From NCBI RefSeq assembly GCF_001641285.1, contig NZ_CP014841.1, forward strand, positions 4,118,501 through 4,182,500: a DNA stretch of 64,000 nucleotides, written 5' to 3'. Of the stretch, positions 30,082-37,874 are shown piece by piece. Origin of the DNA: Dyella thiooxydans (lineage in GTDB: Bacteria; Pseudomonadota; Gammaproteobacteria; Xanthomonadales; Rhodanobacteraceae). Positions within the stretch are counted from its first letter, which is position 1, and each line of letters begins with the position of its first letter. The notes below the pieces were generated by a model. That model was not told where the DNA came from and searched no databases. It saw only the letters and a program-made list of their open reading frames with translations. The translations under genes and the position numbers were made by a program.

Positions 30082-30104
30082 AAGCAATTTGATTGTATGC
30101 AATA
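30082..30104 (-). promoter_or_regulatory. AT-rich dyad, candidate OhrR operator and promoter
   Basis: In GC-rich surroundings, GCAAT-TTG-ATTGT (30084-30096) and TTGTATGCAA (30094-30103) form overlapping imperfect palindromes about 80 bp upstream of the ene-reductase ATG. They resemble the ACAAT-n-ATTGT core of OhrR boxes. A minus-strand TTGCAT and AATACG at 17-bp spacing could be the promoter. Pattern-based only. Confidence 0.4.
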
Positions 30105-30130
30105 CAAGTGTGGGCGGTGCGTGAGCGCGC

Positions 30131-31300
30131 TCAGCCGGCCAGCCGGGTGCGTCGCCACCACTGCGAGAAGCTGGCGCAGGTGGTCGCCACCGGCGCGAAC
30201 AGGCGGGGCGCGGGGCGCCAGCGGATCGCCTCGGCGGCCGGGCCGAGCGCCTGGCGCAGGTGCGGATCGTCGACGGCATGCACGTCTCGCGCGCCAGCCA
30301 GCGCGGCGACCAGAGCCGGAGCGGGAGCCAGCCAGAGCAGCGACGCCAGCGCGCGCTGCCGTTCGGCGACGAACGACCAGCGTCGCGCCGACCACGGCCA
30401 CCGCCGATGCCAGTCGGCGATCGCCACGGCCACGCGGAGGGTGTCCCCGGGCAGGTCCGCCGGTGCCGCGCCCAGCGACCAGGGATGCACCAGCCACACG
30501 TCGCGCCCGTGCACCGCGGCGGGATCCGGCGCGACGTAGCCGTGTGCGGCGGGCGGGCCGTCGAGAAGCGGTGGTTCGCGCTCGCCCCGCGCATCGCCGC
30601 GGGCCTCCGCGGCCACGGCTGCCGGGTCGCGGGCGATCCGGTCCAGCGCCTCGTAGCTGCAGTCGATGGCGGTGCCGGTGCTGTGCCAGTCGCGCGGGGC
30701 GTACTTCGCCACGTTGGCCGCGTTGAACAGGTACGGCTTGTGGCTGCCGGTGCCGGCCACCCACTGCCAGCTCAGGTGGTTGCTGGCCAGGTCGCCATCG
30801 AGCAGGTGCCCGTAGAGCCAGTCCGCGCCGGCGCGCCAGCGCACCTTGCGCAGGTGCACCACGTAGCTGGCCAGCCACATGCGGGCGTGGTTGTGCAGGT
30901 AGCCGGTGGCGTACAGCGCGGCCACCGCGCGGTCGATCGCCGGCACCCCGGTGTGGCCTTCGCGGATGTCCTGCGGCAGGGCGCTGGCATACGCGGCGTC
31001 GGGCAGCGGCCCGGGGTGCAGCGAAGCGAAGATCGCCTCGCCGCGTTGCTGCCACACGTGCTGGAAGTACTCGCGCCAGCCGAACTCGTAGACCAGCTTG
31101 TGCTGCGGATCCAGCCGATGGCGGTCGGCGATCCCGGCGTGGGCTTCCGGCAGCGTGAGCACGCCATGGGTGAGGTACGGCGACAGCCGCGTGACCGCGC
31201 CTTCCAGCGCGTTGCGGCTCCGTGCGTAGTCGGCCGGACGCACCGCGGCAAGGCGGGCGAGGGCGGCCTCGCGGGTGGGCGGGAAGTCGTCGGGAGTCAT
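30131..31300 (-). CDS. Photolyase-like FAD domain protein lacking the N-terminal antenna domain
   Basis: This 389-residue protein begins directly with the helical FAD domain of DNA photolyases, skipping the usual 130-residue alpha/beta domain. Conserved features are SRLSPYLTHG-like VTRLSPYLTHG, the active-site FGWREYFQH (Trp75-Glu77), TGVPAIDRAVAALYATGYLHNHARM and the FAD motif DGDLASN (168-174) with SWQWVAGTG. After about residue 260 comes a region with an alpha/beta flavour (DVWLVHPWSLG, LRVAVAIADWH) that might be a displaced antenna-like domain. It overlaps the full-length homologue by 4 bp (ATGA) and is thus co-translated. CPD repair is plausible because the active-site glutamate is kept, but unproven. 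The alternative is a cryptochrome-like sensor. Confidence 0.8.
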   Translation of the reverse strand: MTPDDFPPTREAALARLAAVRPADYARSRNALEGAVTRLSPYLTHGVLTLPEAHAGIADRHRLDPQHKLVYEFGWREYFQHVWQQRGEAIFASLHPGPLPDAAYASALPQDIREGHTGVPAIDRAVAALYATGYLHNHARMWLASYVVHLRKVRWRAGADWLYGHLLDGDLASNHLSWQWVAGTGSHKPYLFNAANVAKYAPRDWHSTGTAIDCSYEALDRIARDPAAVAAEARGDARGEREPPLLDGPPAAHGYVAPDPAAVHGRDVWLVHPWSLGAAPADLPGDTLRVAVAIADWHRRWPWSARRWSFVAERQRALASLLWLAPAPALVAALAGARDVHAVDDPHLRQALGPAAEAIRWRPAPRLFAPVATTCASFSQWWRRTRLAG

Positions 31301-32823
31301 TCGAACAGGTCGGCCTGGGGCGACGGCACCGAGGTGCGGTGACGTCGGGTGGTGGGCGGCAGCCCGCTGCGGCGCGAGCCGTGGCGGGCCTGGATTGCAT
31401 CGGCCTCGCGGCGTGCCAGCGGATCGCGTCGCGCCGCGTACAGCCGGTCGCGCGCGTGGGTCAGCGCGGCCTTTTCCTCGACCAGCGGGGCTGGATAGTC
31501 GCGGCCGATCACGCAACCGGCGGCGCGCTGCTGCGACGGCTCCATCCGCCACGGCTCGGCCAGCAGCGGCAGCGGCACGCGCGCCAGCTCCGGCACCCAG
31601 CGGCGGATGAAGCGGCCGTCCGGATCGTGGTCGCGCGCCTGCTTGGTCGGCGAGTACATGCGCAGCGTGTTGATGCCGGTGGTCCCGCTCTGCATCTGCA
31701 TCTGGCTCCAGTGGATGCCGGCCTCGTAATCGAGGAACTGGCGCGCCAGGAACAGCCCCGGTTCGCGCCAGTGCAGCCACAGGTGGTAGGCGGCGAAACT
31801 CACCAGCATCGCCCGCATGCGGAAGTTGAGCCAGCCGGTGGCGCGCAGCGAGCGCATGCAGGCGTCGACCATCGGATAGCCGGTGGCGCCGGCGCACCAC
31901 GCCTCGAAGCGCGCGCGGTCGAATTCGCCCTCGCGCAGGCCGTCGGTCGCCCGGGCCAGGTTGCGGAACTCCAGCGAGGGCTGGCTCTCCAGCTTCTGCA
32001 CGAAGTGGCAGTGCCAGCGCAGCCGCCCGGCGAAACCGCGCAGGGCGCGGCGCACGCCGGTGTCTTCCCGGGTTGCGATGGCCGCCACGGTAGCCTGGTG
32101 CACCTGGCGCATCGACAGCATGCCGAAGGCGAGGTAGGGGCTGAGCCGGCTGCCGCCGCGCTCGGCGCGCAGGGGACTGGAGATCGACTTGAGGTAGTCG
32201 TGGCCGCGGTGGGCCAGGAAGCTCGCGAGCGTTGCTTCGGCCGTGGCCTCGCCGGCCATCTGCAGCTGCTTGCCGTGCGGTTCGAGGCCCAGCCGGGCGA
32301 GGTCGGGAAGATCCTGCGGCTCGAGACACGCTTCGCCGCGGAAGCCCGTGGGCGAGGGCACCTGCGGGGCGTCCATTCGTGCCTGCCAGCGCCGGGCCCA
32401 GCCATCGCGCGAGCGCAGGCCGCGCACCGCGCCGGTCTGGGGGAACTCCGTCCAAGCCACGCTATGGCGACGGCACCAGGCGGCCACGACCTGGTCGCGG
32501 CGGTAGCTCCAGCCGGAGCCGGTTTCCTCGTGGCTGAGCAGCTCGTCGAAGGGGAACCGCGCGCGCAGCCGCTCGAACACGCTGCACGCCTCGCCCACCT
32601 CGACCAGCAACGGCAGGCCGCGGGCGGCGAGCGCCCGTCGCAGTTGTGCCAGGCCCTCCAGTGCGAACGCGACGTGGGCGGACGAGCCCTCCGGGCTGGC
32701 CAGCCAGTCCGGCTCGATCAGGTAGATCGCCGCGGCCGCGTCGGCCTGTGCCGCCGTAGCCAGCGGGGCGTGGTCACGCAGGCGCAGGTCGCGCTTGAAC
32801 CAGACAAGGGAGCGTTGAGACAT
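31297..32823 (-). CDS. Divergent cryptochrome/photolyase family protein with C-terminal clamp-binding-like motif
   Basis: This 508-residue protein has an N-terminal antenna domain (SLVWFKRDLRLRDHAPLATA), a linker and a FAD domain (SRLSPYLAFGMLS, TGYPMVDACMRSLRATGWLNFRMRAML, PTKQARDHDPDGRFIRRWVPEL). The active-site WREF of classical photolyases is WHCH here (270-273), and the AANNGGWQW segment is replaced by HWSQMQMQSG. It therefore belongs to a divergent clade whose repair activity cannot be assumed. The tail is basic and disordered and ends PQADLFE; QADLF (503-507) fits the beta-clamp-binding pentapeptide. ATG 32823 follows GGGGTG. Its stop overlaps the short photolyase-like gene. Confidence 0.85.
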   Translation of the reverse strand: MSQRSLVWFKRDLRLRDHAPLATAAQADAAAAIYLIEPDWLASPEGSSAHVAFALEGLAQLRRALAARGLPLLVEVGEACSVFERLRARFPFDELLSHEETGSGWSYRRDQVVAAWCRRHSVAWTEFPQTGAVRGLRSRDGWARRWQARMDAPQVPSPTGFRGEACLEPQDLPDLARLGLEPHGKQLQMAGEATAEATLASFLAHRGHDYLKSISSPLRAERGGSRLSPYLAFGMLSMRQVHQATVAAIATREDTGVRRALRGFAGRLRWHCHFVQKLESQPSLEFRNLARATDGLREGEFDRARFEAWCAGATGYPMVDACMRSLRATGWLNFRMRAMLVSFAAYHLWLHWREPGLFLARQFLDYEAGIHWSQMQMQSGTTGINTLRMYSPTKQARDHDPDGRFIRRWVPELARVPLPLLAEPWRMEPSQQRAAGCVIGRDYPAPLVEEKAALTHARDRLYAARRDPLARREADAIQARHGSRRSGLPPTTRRHRTSVPSPQADLFE

Positions 32824-32874
32824 GCACCCCGATACGCGCGTGACGCTCCTTCCGATGCCTGCGGCCGCCTGCGC

Positions 32875-35121
32875 TCAGAGCAGCCGCAGCAGCTCCTTCA
32901 TCAGCGGCAGCCGGCGGACGCGTACCGCGGTGGCGCGGAAGACCGCGTTGGCGAGCGCTGGTGCGGCGGTCGGCATGGCCAGGAAACTGGCACCGGCGGG
33001 CGGTCGGTCATTGTCCGCGATCACCACGACTTCCACCGCATCCGGCAATTGCGCCATGCCGGCCAGGCCGTAGGCGCTCCAGTCCCGCTGCTGCACCTGG
33101 CCATCCCTGATGGTTATCGCCTGGTTCAGTGCCTGGCCGAATGCGTCCAGCGTGGCGCCGGCAAGCTGGCCTTCCAGCCCGGTGGGGTTGATCGCGCGAC
33201 CGATGTCGGCCACGCAGACTGCGCGCTCGATGGTGAGCTGCTCGCCCTGCATCGAAGCTTCCACCGCGTGTGCGACATAGGCGCCGTCCATGTACCAGGC
33301 GGCAATGCCCAGGCCGTTGACGGTATGCAGCCAGGTCGCCCAGTCGATGCGTTCGGCGGCCAGTTTAAGCACGTTGGCCAGCCGGCCGGTGTCCAGCGCA
33401 CCGCCGCCGGGCAGCGGCAGCTGGCGCGGCTCGCCGATCACCCGCAGGCGGGTATCCAGCGGGTTTTCGCGCATCACGTGGGCGATCTCGTCGATGAAGC
33501 TTTCCACGGCGAAGGCCTGTGCCGTATCGGGCATGCCGCGCATGGGGCCGCGCGGCGTGGTGGCCTGCAGTGCGTACCAGTCCAGCCGGAAGTTCGGCAC
33601 CAGGCCGGCCGGGAGGTGGCCCGGGTTGGCTTCGGCGATCCCCAGCCGGTCGTCCGGCACGCCACGGCCGGCCAGTGCCGGTGCGGTGGCGAAGCGATGG
33701 TTCCAGGCCAGCAGCTGGCGCCTGCGGCCGATGATCGCCTGCATCGCATGCACGCTGCCGGAGCGGTAGAAGTCGTGCGCGAGATCGTCCTCGCGCGTCC
33801 ACAGCAGCCGCACCGGCTTGTCCAGCATCTTGCCCAGCATCACCGCCTCGGCCACGTAATCGTGGTCGAGCCGGCGGCCGTAGCCACCGCCGACACGCGG
33901 CACGCGGATGGTGATCTGCGCGGGCGACAGGCCGGTGAGCCGCTGCACCACGGCCAGCGCCTGCTGCGGTGCCTGGGTCGGGATGACCAGCTCGGCGCGA
34001 TCCTTGTCGATCCGCGCGAAACAGTTCATCGGCTCGGCCGTGGCATGCGCCAGCCACGGCTGAACGTAGGTGGCCTCGATGCGACGGGCGGCCTTCTTGC
34101 TGGCGGCGTCGACATCGCCGTCGTTGCGCATGCGCAGGGCAGGCGCGCCGTCACCGGCGAGCAGGGTCTGCGCCTGCTGCTCGATGGCAGCGGTGGACTC
34201 GCCCGCGGATGCGCCGGGCTTCCATTTCAGTTCGAGTGCGGCGCGACCACGCAGTGCCGCCCAGGTGTTTTCCGCCACCACCGCGACGGCGACACAGCGC
34301 GGCGTGGTGCCAAGGGGCTGATCTTTTTCCGGGGCCAGACGCAGGATCTTCTGCACGCCCTTGATCGCCAGTGCCTTGGCCGTATCGATCCGGTCGAGGC
34401 TGCCATCCGGCCACGGGCAGTGCGCCATCACGGCCACCAGGGCGTCGTCGCTGGCGTGGTCGATGCCGAAGCGGGCCTGCCCGGTGACTACCGCGCGGGC
34501 ATTGGCGTCACCGGCGCCCTTGCCGATCAGGGTGAAGCGGTCGGGCGTCTTCAGCGGCACCGGTGCCTTGGGCGGATCGATCTTCGCGGCTGCCGCGGCG
34601 AGCTGGCCGTAGCCGAGGCGGCGGCCATCGCCGCTGATCACGTGGCCGGCCTCGCAGCGGAGCTGGTCGGCCGGCACGCCGAGCTGGCGTGCCGCCGCCT
34701 GCAGCAGCAGCCAGCGGGCCAGTGCACCCGCCGGGCGCAGATCGTTCCATGCCGACGGTACCGAGGTGCCGGTGCCGCCGAGCTGGTGGCCGTAGACGAA
34801 ACGGGTCTTGCCGCCAACCTGGGTCGTGTCCGGCCCCAGGGCGATCACCCTCACGCTGGACCAGTCGGCATCCATCTCGTCGGCGATGATGCGGGCCAGC
34901 GCGGTCGCGGCACCGGTGCCGGTTTCCGGGTCGCGCGCGCCGATCAGCACGCTGCCATCGGCGTCCACGCGCACGTAGGCACCGAGACCGTAGATCTGGT
35001 CGCCGAGCCAGCCGGTGGGTACCGGTGCATCGGCGGCATCGACCAGGGGAATGCCCACCACCAGCGCTCCCGTGGCGCCGGCCAGTACCTGCAGGAAGCG
35101 GCGACGTGACAGCCGGATCAT
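32875..35121 (-). CDS. Isoquinoline 1-oxidoreductase-like molybdenum subunit (IorB type), catalytic Glu apparently missing
   Basis: This 748-residue protein has a Tat signal (SRRRFLQVLAG) for export of folded cofactor proteins, then the xanthine-oxidase-family molybdopterin domains: RDPETGTGAATALARIIADE, HATAEPMNCFARI, RVGGGYGRRLDHDYVAEA and RGPMRGMPDT. Near the C-terminus, homologues carry P-x-G-x-GE-PG before APALANA, the E being the catalytic base; here the segment is PAGASFLAMPTAAPALANA, placing Phe713 at the glutamate position. The start overlaps the [2Fe-2S] partner by 4 bp. Function may be altered or lost despite a fully open frame. No cofactor-insertion gene such as xdhC is adjacent. 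Confidence 0.85.
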   Translation of the reverse strand: MIRLSRRRFLQVLAGATGALVVGIPLVDAADAPVPTGWLGDQIYGLGAYVRVDADGSVLIGARDPETGTGAATALARIIADEMDADWSSVRVIALGPDTTQVGGKTRFVYGHQLGGTGTSVPSAWNDLRPAGALARWLLLQAAARQLGVPADQLRCEAGHVISGDGRRLGYGQLAAAAAKIDPPKAPVPLKTPDRFTLIGKGAGDANARAVVTGQARFGIDHASDDALVAVMAHCPWPDGSLDRIDTAKALAIKGVQKILRLAPEKDQPLGTTPRCVAVAVVAENTWAALRGRAALELKWKPGASAGESTAAIEQQAQTLLAGDGAPALRMRNDGDVDAASKKAARRIEATYVQPWLAHATAEPMNCFARIDKDRAELVIPTQAPQQALAVVQRLTGLSPAQITIRVPRVGGGYGRRLDHDYVAEAVMLGKMLDKPVRLLWTREDDLAHDFYRSGSVHAMQAIIGRRRQLLAWNHRFATAPALAGRGVPDDRLGIAEANPGHLPAGLVPNFRLDWYALQATTPRGPMRGMPDTAQAFAVESFIDEIAHVMRENPLDTRLRVIGEPRQLPLPGGGALDTGRLANVLKLAAERIDWATWLHTVNGLGIAAWYMDGAYVAHAVEASMQGEQLTIERAVCVADIGRAINPTGLEGQLAGATLDAFGQALNQAITIRDGQVQQRDWSAYGLAGMAQLPDAVEVVVIADNDRPPAGASFLAMPTAAPALANAVFRATAVRVRRLPLMKELLRLL

Positions 35122-35648
35122 GCCTGGCCTCCCCTGGCGGCGCGCTGGATCGCCTTGCGCACCCGGGTCTGGCAGCCGCAGCGGCAGAGGTTGGGCAGGG
35201 TGTCGATATCGGCGTCGGAGGGATGCGGCTTGCGGCGCAGCAGGTCGACGCCGGCGATCAGCCAGCCCGGCGTGCAGTAGCCGCAGCCGATCGCGTCCTC
35301 GTCGATGAAGGCCTGCTGCAGCGGGTGCAACTGGCCGTCGGGGCCGGCCAGTCCCTCCACGGTCACCACGGATTTGCCGGCCAGCCGGGCCATCGGCAGC
35401 GTGATTGCCGAAATCGCCTTGCCGTCGACCAGCACGAGATCGGCGCCGCCGGTGCCTTTGGCATCGGCGTACTTGGTGCCGGTCAGGCGCAGCACGTCCC
35501 GCAGATACCAGAGCAGCGGCAGCTCGGGGTCGCCGGTGTGGCGGAAGTCCTCGCCGTTGATGCGCAACCCGATGCCGTCACGGACCTTTTCCGGCGTGAC
35601 GGAGGTGTCCGGTTTCGCCAGCAGACCCTGGTCCTGCAACTGCGCCAT
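35118..35648 (-). CDS. IorA-type [2Fe-2S] subunit lacking the plant-ferredoxin cluster cysteines
   Basis: This 176-residue small subunit partners the molybdenum subunit downstream (4-bp overlap, ATGA). The C-terminal helical cluster domain is intact (GCGYCTPGW, Cys122 and Cys125; LCRCGC, Cys155 and Cys157). The N-terminal ferredoxin-like domain keeps its frame (LTGTKYADAKGTGGADLVLV, DGK) but every cluster cysteine is replaced: Asp62, Gly67, Asp70 and Ile82 stand where the family has Cys. The outer electron-transfer cluster should therefore be absent. ATG 35648 has GGGAG 7 bp upstream; a TTG three bases earlier is less likely. It follows the permease gene on the same strand after 49 bp. Confidence 0.85.
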   Translation of the reverse strand: MAQLQDQGLLAKPDTSVTPEKVRDGIGLRINGEDFRHTGDPELPLLWYLRDVLRLTGTKYADAKGTGGADLVLVDGKAISAITLPMARLAGKSVVTVEGLAGPDGQLHPLQQAFIDEDAIGCGYCTPGWLIAGVDLLRRKPHPSDADIDTLPNLCRCGCQTRVRKAIQRAARGGQA

Positions 35649-35697
35649 CAAACCGCTCCCGAGGATGATCCGGGCATTCTCGCATCCCCTGCGAGGC

Positions 35698-37023
35698 TTA
35701 GGGATGGGCGGGCCTGAACAGACGCTGCCAGACGAAATACACCGGTGCGCCGGCCAGCATGATCAGCACGCCGATGCCGGCATTGCGCGGATTGCTGCGC
35801 ATGGTCTCGACCACCACCCAGCCGATCACGCCCACGAACAGCAGCGGCAGCAGCGGGTAGCCCGGCACCCGGAAGCTGGCGCCGGCGCCATCGTGGCGCC
35901 GGTACCAGAACAGCGTCAGCACGCCGATCGCGCAGGCCAGCCAGTCGGCGAAGGTGGCGTAGTCCAGCAGCTGGCCGTAGCTGCCCGAAGCCACGAGCAC
36001 GATCGACCATCCGGCCAGCAGCACGATCGCCAGGTTCGGCGTGCGATGCACCGGGTGCAGCCGTGCCACCGAGCGGAAGAACAGCCCGTCCTCGCCCATC
36101 ACCTGCAGCACGCGGGCGCCCGCCACCACGGTGATGTTGCAGAAGCCCAGGGTGGAGATCGCCACGCCCAGCGAGATCGCCTTGGCGCCGACGGTGCCGA
36201 ACACCCGCTGCATCACGTCCGCTGCCGGGGCATGGCTGGCGGCCAGCCCCTCGTGACCGAGCGCGGCCAGGTAGGCCACGTTGACCAGCGCGTAGGCGAC
36301 GATCACCCCGAGCATGCCGAGGAACAGCGCGCGGGGCAGGGTGCGCTGCGGCTGGTCGACTTCGCCGGCGAGGTTGTTGAGGTAGGTGAATCCGGAATAG
36401 GCGAACAGCACCGGCAACGCCGCACCCATGAAGCCCACGCCGCGCCGTGCTTCGTCCACCCCCAGCACCGCATGCGCGCCCTGACCCACACCGGCCAGGT
36501 AGAGGCCGCAGCCGACCAGCACGGCGACTGCCGCCAGCTTGAGCACGGAGAAGGTGTTCTGGATGGTCGCGCCCAGGCGGATCCCGAACAGGTTGATGCC
36601 GGCGACGAAGGCCAGTGCGGCGACTGCCAGCGGCGTGGCCGCCCGTGGCGGCAGGTCGAACAGGGCCGAGGCATAGCTGGCGAAGATGGTGGCCACCGCC
36701 GCGGTGGATCCGGAGTAGATCACCAGCAGCATGGTCCAGCCGAACAGGAAGCCGGCCAGCGGACCGAAGGCTTCGCGCAGGTAGACGTAGATGCCGCCGG
36801 CGTTCGGTCGCCGCGCGCCGAGCTCGGCATAGCACAGCGCGCCGACAAGGGTCAGCAGTCCTGCCCCGACCCATATCGCCAGCAGCGCGATGCCCGATTC
36901 GGTACGCGCCGCGGCCACGCCCGGATTGAGGAAGATGCCGCCACCGATGATGCCGCCGATGACGACCATCGCCGCGTCGCCCAGGCGCATGTTGCGCAGG
37001 TATCCGTTCGGGGTATTGGGCAT
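35698..37023 (-). CDS. APC superfamily amino acid permease
   Basis: This 441-residue inner-membrane transporter has about twelve predicted helices. TM1 carries the unwound substrate-binding motif GGIIGGGIFLNPG; TM2-TM3 (GIALLAIWVGAGLLTLVGALCYAELGARRPNAGGIY) and PVLFAYSGFTYLNNLAGEV in TM6 are typical of the LAT/YjeH-like branch. It would move amino acids or related compounds using ion gradients or exchange; the substrate is not evident. ATG 37023 lacks a strong ribosome-binding site. The gene precedes the molybdenum hydroxylase pair on the same strand, so a shared transcript is possible but the functions do not obviously connect. Confidence 0.9.
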   Translation of the reverse strand: MPNTPNGYLRNMRLGDAAMVVIGGIIGGGIFLNPGVAAARTESGIALLAIWVGAGLLTLVGALCYAELGARRPNAGGIYVYLREAFGPLAGFLFGWTMLLVIYSGSTAAVATIFASYASALFDLPPRAATPLAVAALAFVAGINLFGIRLGATIQNTFSVLKLAAVAVLVGCGLYLAGVGQGAHAVLGVDEARRGVGFMGAALPVLFAYSGFTYLNNLAGEVDQPQRTLPRALFLGMLGVIVAYALVNVAYLAALGHEGLAASHAPAADVMQRVFGTVGAKAISLGVAISTLGFCNITVVAGARVLQVMGEDGLFFRSVARLHPVHRTPNLAIVLLAGWSIVLVASGSYGQLLDYATFADWLACAIGVLTLFWYRRHDGAGASFRVPGYPLLPLLFVGVIGWVVVETMRSNPRNAGIGVLIMLAGAPVYFVWQRLFRPAHP

Positions 37024-37088
37024 GCGCGGGCGATCCGTTCGCGGGAGGCGGGAGAGGAGGCCGCATCATGTCGGTCCGCGGCAAGGGC

Positions 37089-37171
37089 GGCAAGCGCCTA
37101 CGCGCCATGTAGGCGCTTGCCGACAGGCTCGCTGCCTGCGGCTGCCCATACTCCCGCGGCTGCTGCCGCGG
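37089..37171. repeat. Cluster of three short hairpins
   Basis: Three perfect inverted repeats follow closely: 13-bp arms at 37089-37101/37109-37121, 5-bp arms at 37124-37128/37134-37138, and 6-bp arms at 37154-37159/37166-37171. They lie in the divergent spacer between the permease gene and the first barrel gene. None has a T-run. They may form a structured 5' leader for the barrel gene or be a remnant of a palindromic repeat. Confidence 0.5.
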
Positions 37172-37217
37172 TCATGAGGCCGAGGTGCAGAAATCGCCAA
37201 CCACAGGGGAGTCACCG

Positions 37218-37802
37218 ATGAGCAAGCGCTTCACCATCGCCGTTGCGGCGATGGCCCTTTCCTGCATCTCCGCCGGCTCGCTGGCCGCGACCACCTCGGG
37301 CCAGTTCTTTCTCAATGGCACGGTGGGTCAGTCGACCTGGCACGATGACGGCTTCAACACGAGCAAGACGGACACCGCCACGGCGTGGCGCTTTGGCTAC
37401 GCGTGGAACATCGATCAGGTGAGCTACGGCTTCGAGGCCGGCTATGCCGACTTGGGCAAGGGCAAGGGAACCTACTATTCCGGCGTCGGCAGCAGTGACC
37501 TGTCGGGCGGCGCCACCGGACCGCTGGCGGGCGTCAACATGACCTACCGCTTCCGCAACCGCATGTTCGTCAATGCCCGCCTCGGCTGGATGCACGACAA
37601 CGTCGACTTCAAGATCGGCGGATCCAGCTCGAGCTATTCCGGTGATGGTGGTTACGCGGGTGTCGGCGTGGGCTACGACATCAACGAGAACTTCGGCGTT
37701 GGCGTGGCTTACGACCGCTACAACGTGCGCGCCCAGATCAACGGCTCACGGTCGCAGGACGGCGTGGACGTATTCTCCGGGTTCGCCGAAGTGCGCTTCT
37801 GA
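37218..37802 (+). CDS. Small outer-membrane beta-barrel protein (paralogue 1)
   Basis: This 194-residue protein has a signal peptide (IAVAAMALSCISAGSLAA) and eight predicted amphipathic strands, ending in Phe (FAEVRF), the usual signal for the BAM complex. Repeated motifs such as YGFEAGYADLGKG, ARLGWMHDNVDFK and AGVGVGYDINENFGVGVAYD match the OmpX/Ail/OmpW-like opacity family (PF13505). Three tandem relatives lie at 41086-43239 on the same strand. ATG 37218 follows GGGGAG. It ends at a strong terminator and is monocistronic. Function is unknown; such barrels act in adhesion, membrane integrity or small-molecule passage. Confidence 0.82.
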   Translation: MSKRFTIAVAAMALSCISAGSLAATTSGQFFLNGTVGQSTWHDDGFNTSKTDTATAWRFGYAWNIDQVSYGFEAGYADLGKGKGTYYSGVGSSDLSGGATGPLAGVNMTYRFRNRMFVNARLGWMHDNVDFKIGGSSSSYSGDGGYAGVGVGYDINENFGVGVAYDRYNVRAQINGSRSQDGVDVFSGFAEVRF

Positions 37803-37826
37803 GCACTCTTCGCCGGCAGCGAACGA

Positions 37827-37860
37827 CAACGGCCGCCCCATGGGGCGGCCGTTGCTTTTC
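37827..37860 (+). terminator. Intrinsic terminator after the first barrel gene
   Basis: A perfect 13-bp inverted repeat (37827-37839 and 37842-37854) with a two-base centre is followed by CTTTTC. It separates the barrel gene from the convergent sedolisin gene. Confidence 0.85.
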
Positions 37861-37874
37861 CACTGGCCGGTGGC

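Noticed and set aside
31222-35109. A 1295-codon open frame on the plus strand
   Set aside because: It lies antisense to the photolyase-like, molybdenum and [2Fe-2S] genes, is rich in Arg/His/Gln/Gly of the antisense type, and has no motif or ribosome-binding site. It is a shadow frame produced by high GC.
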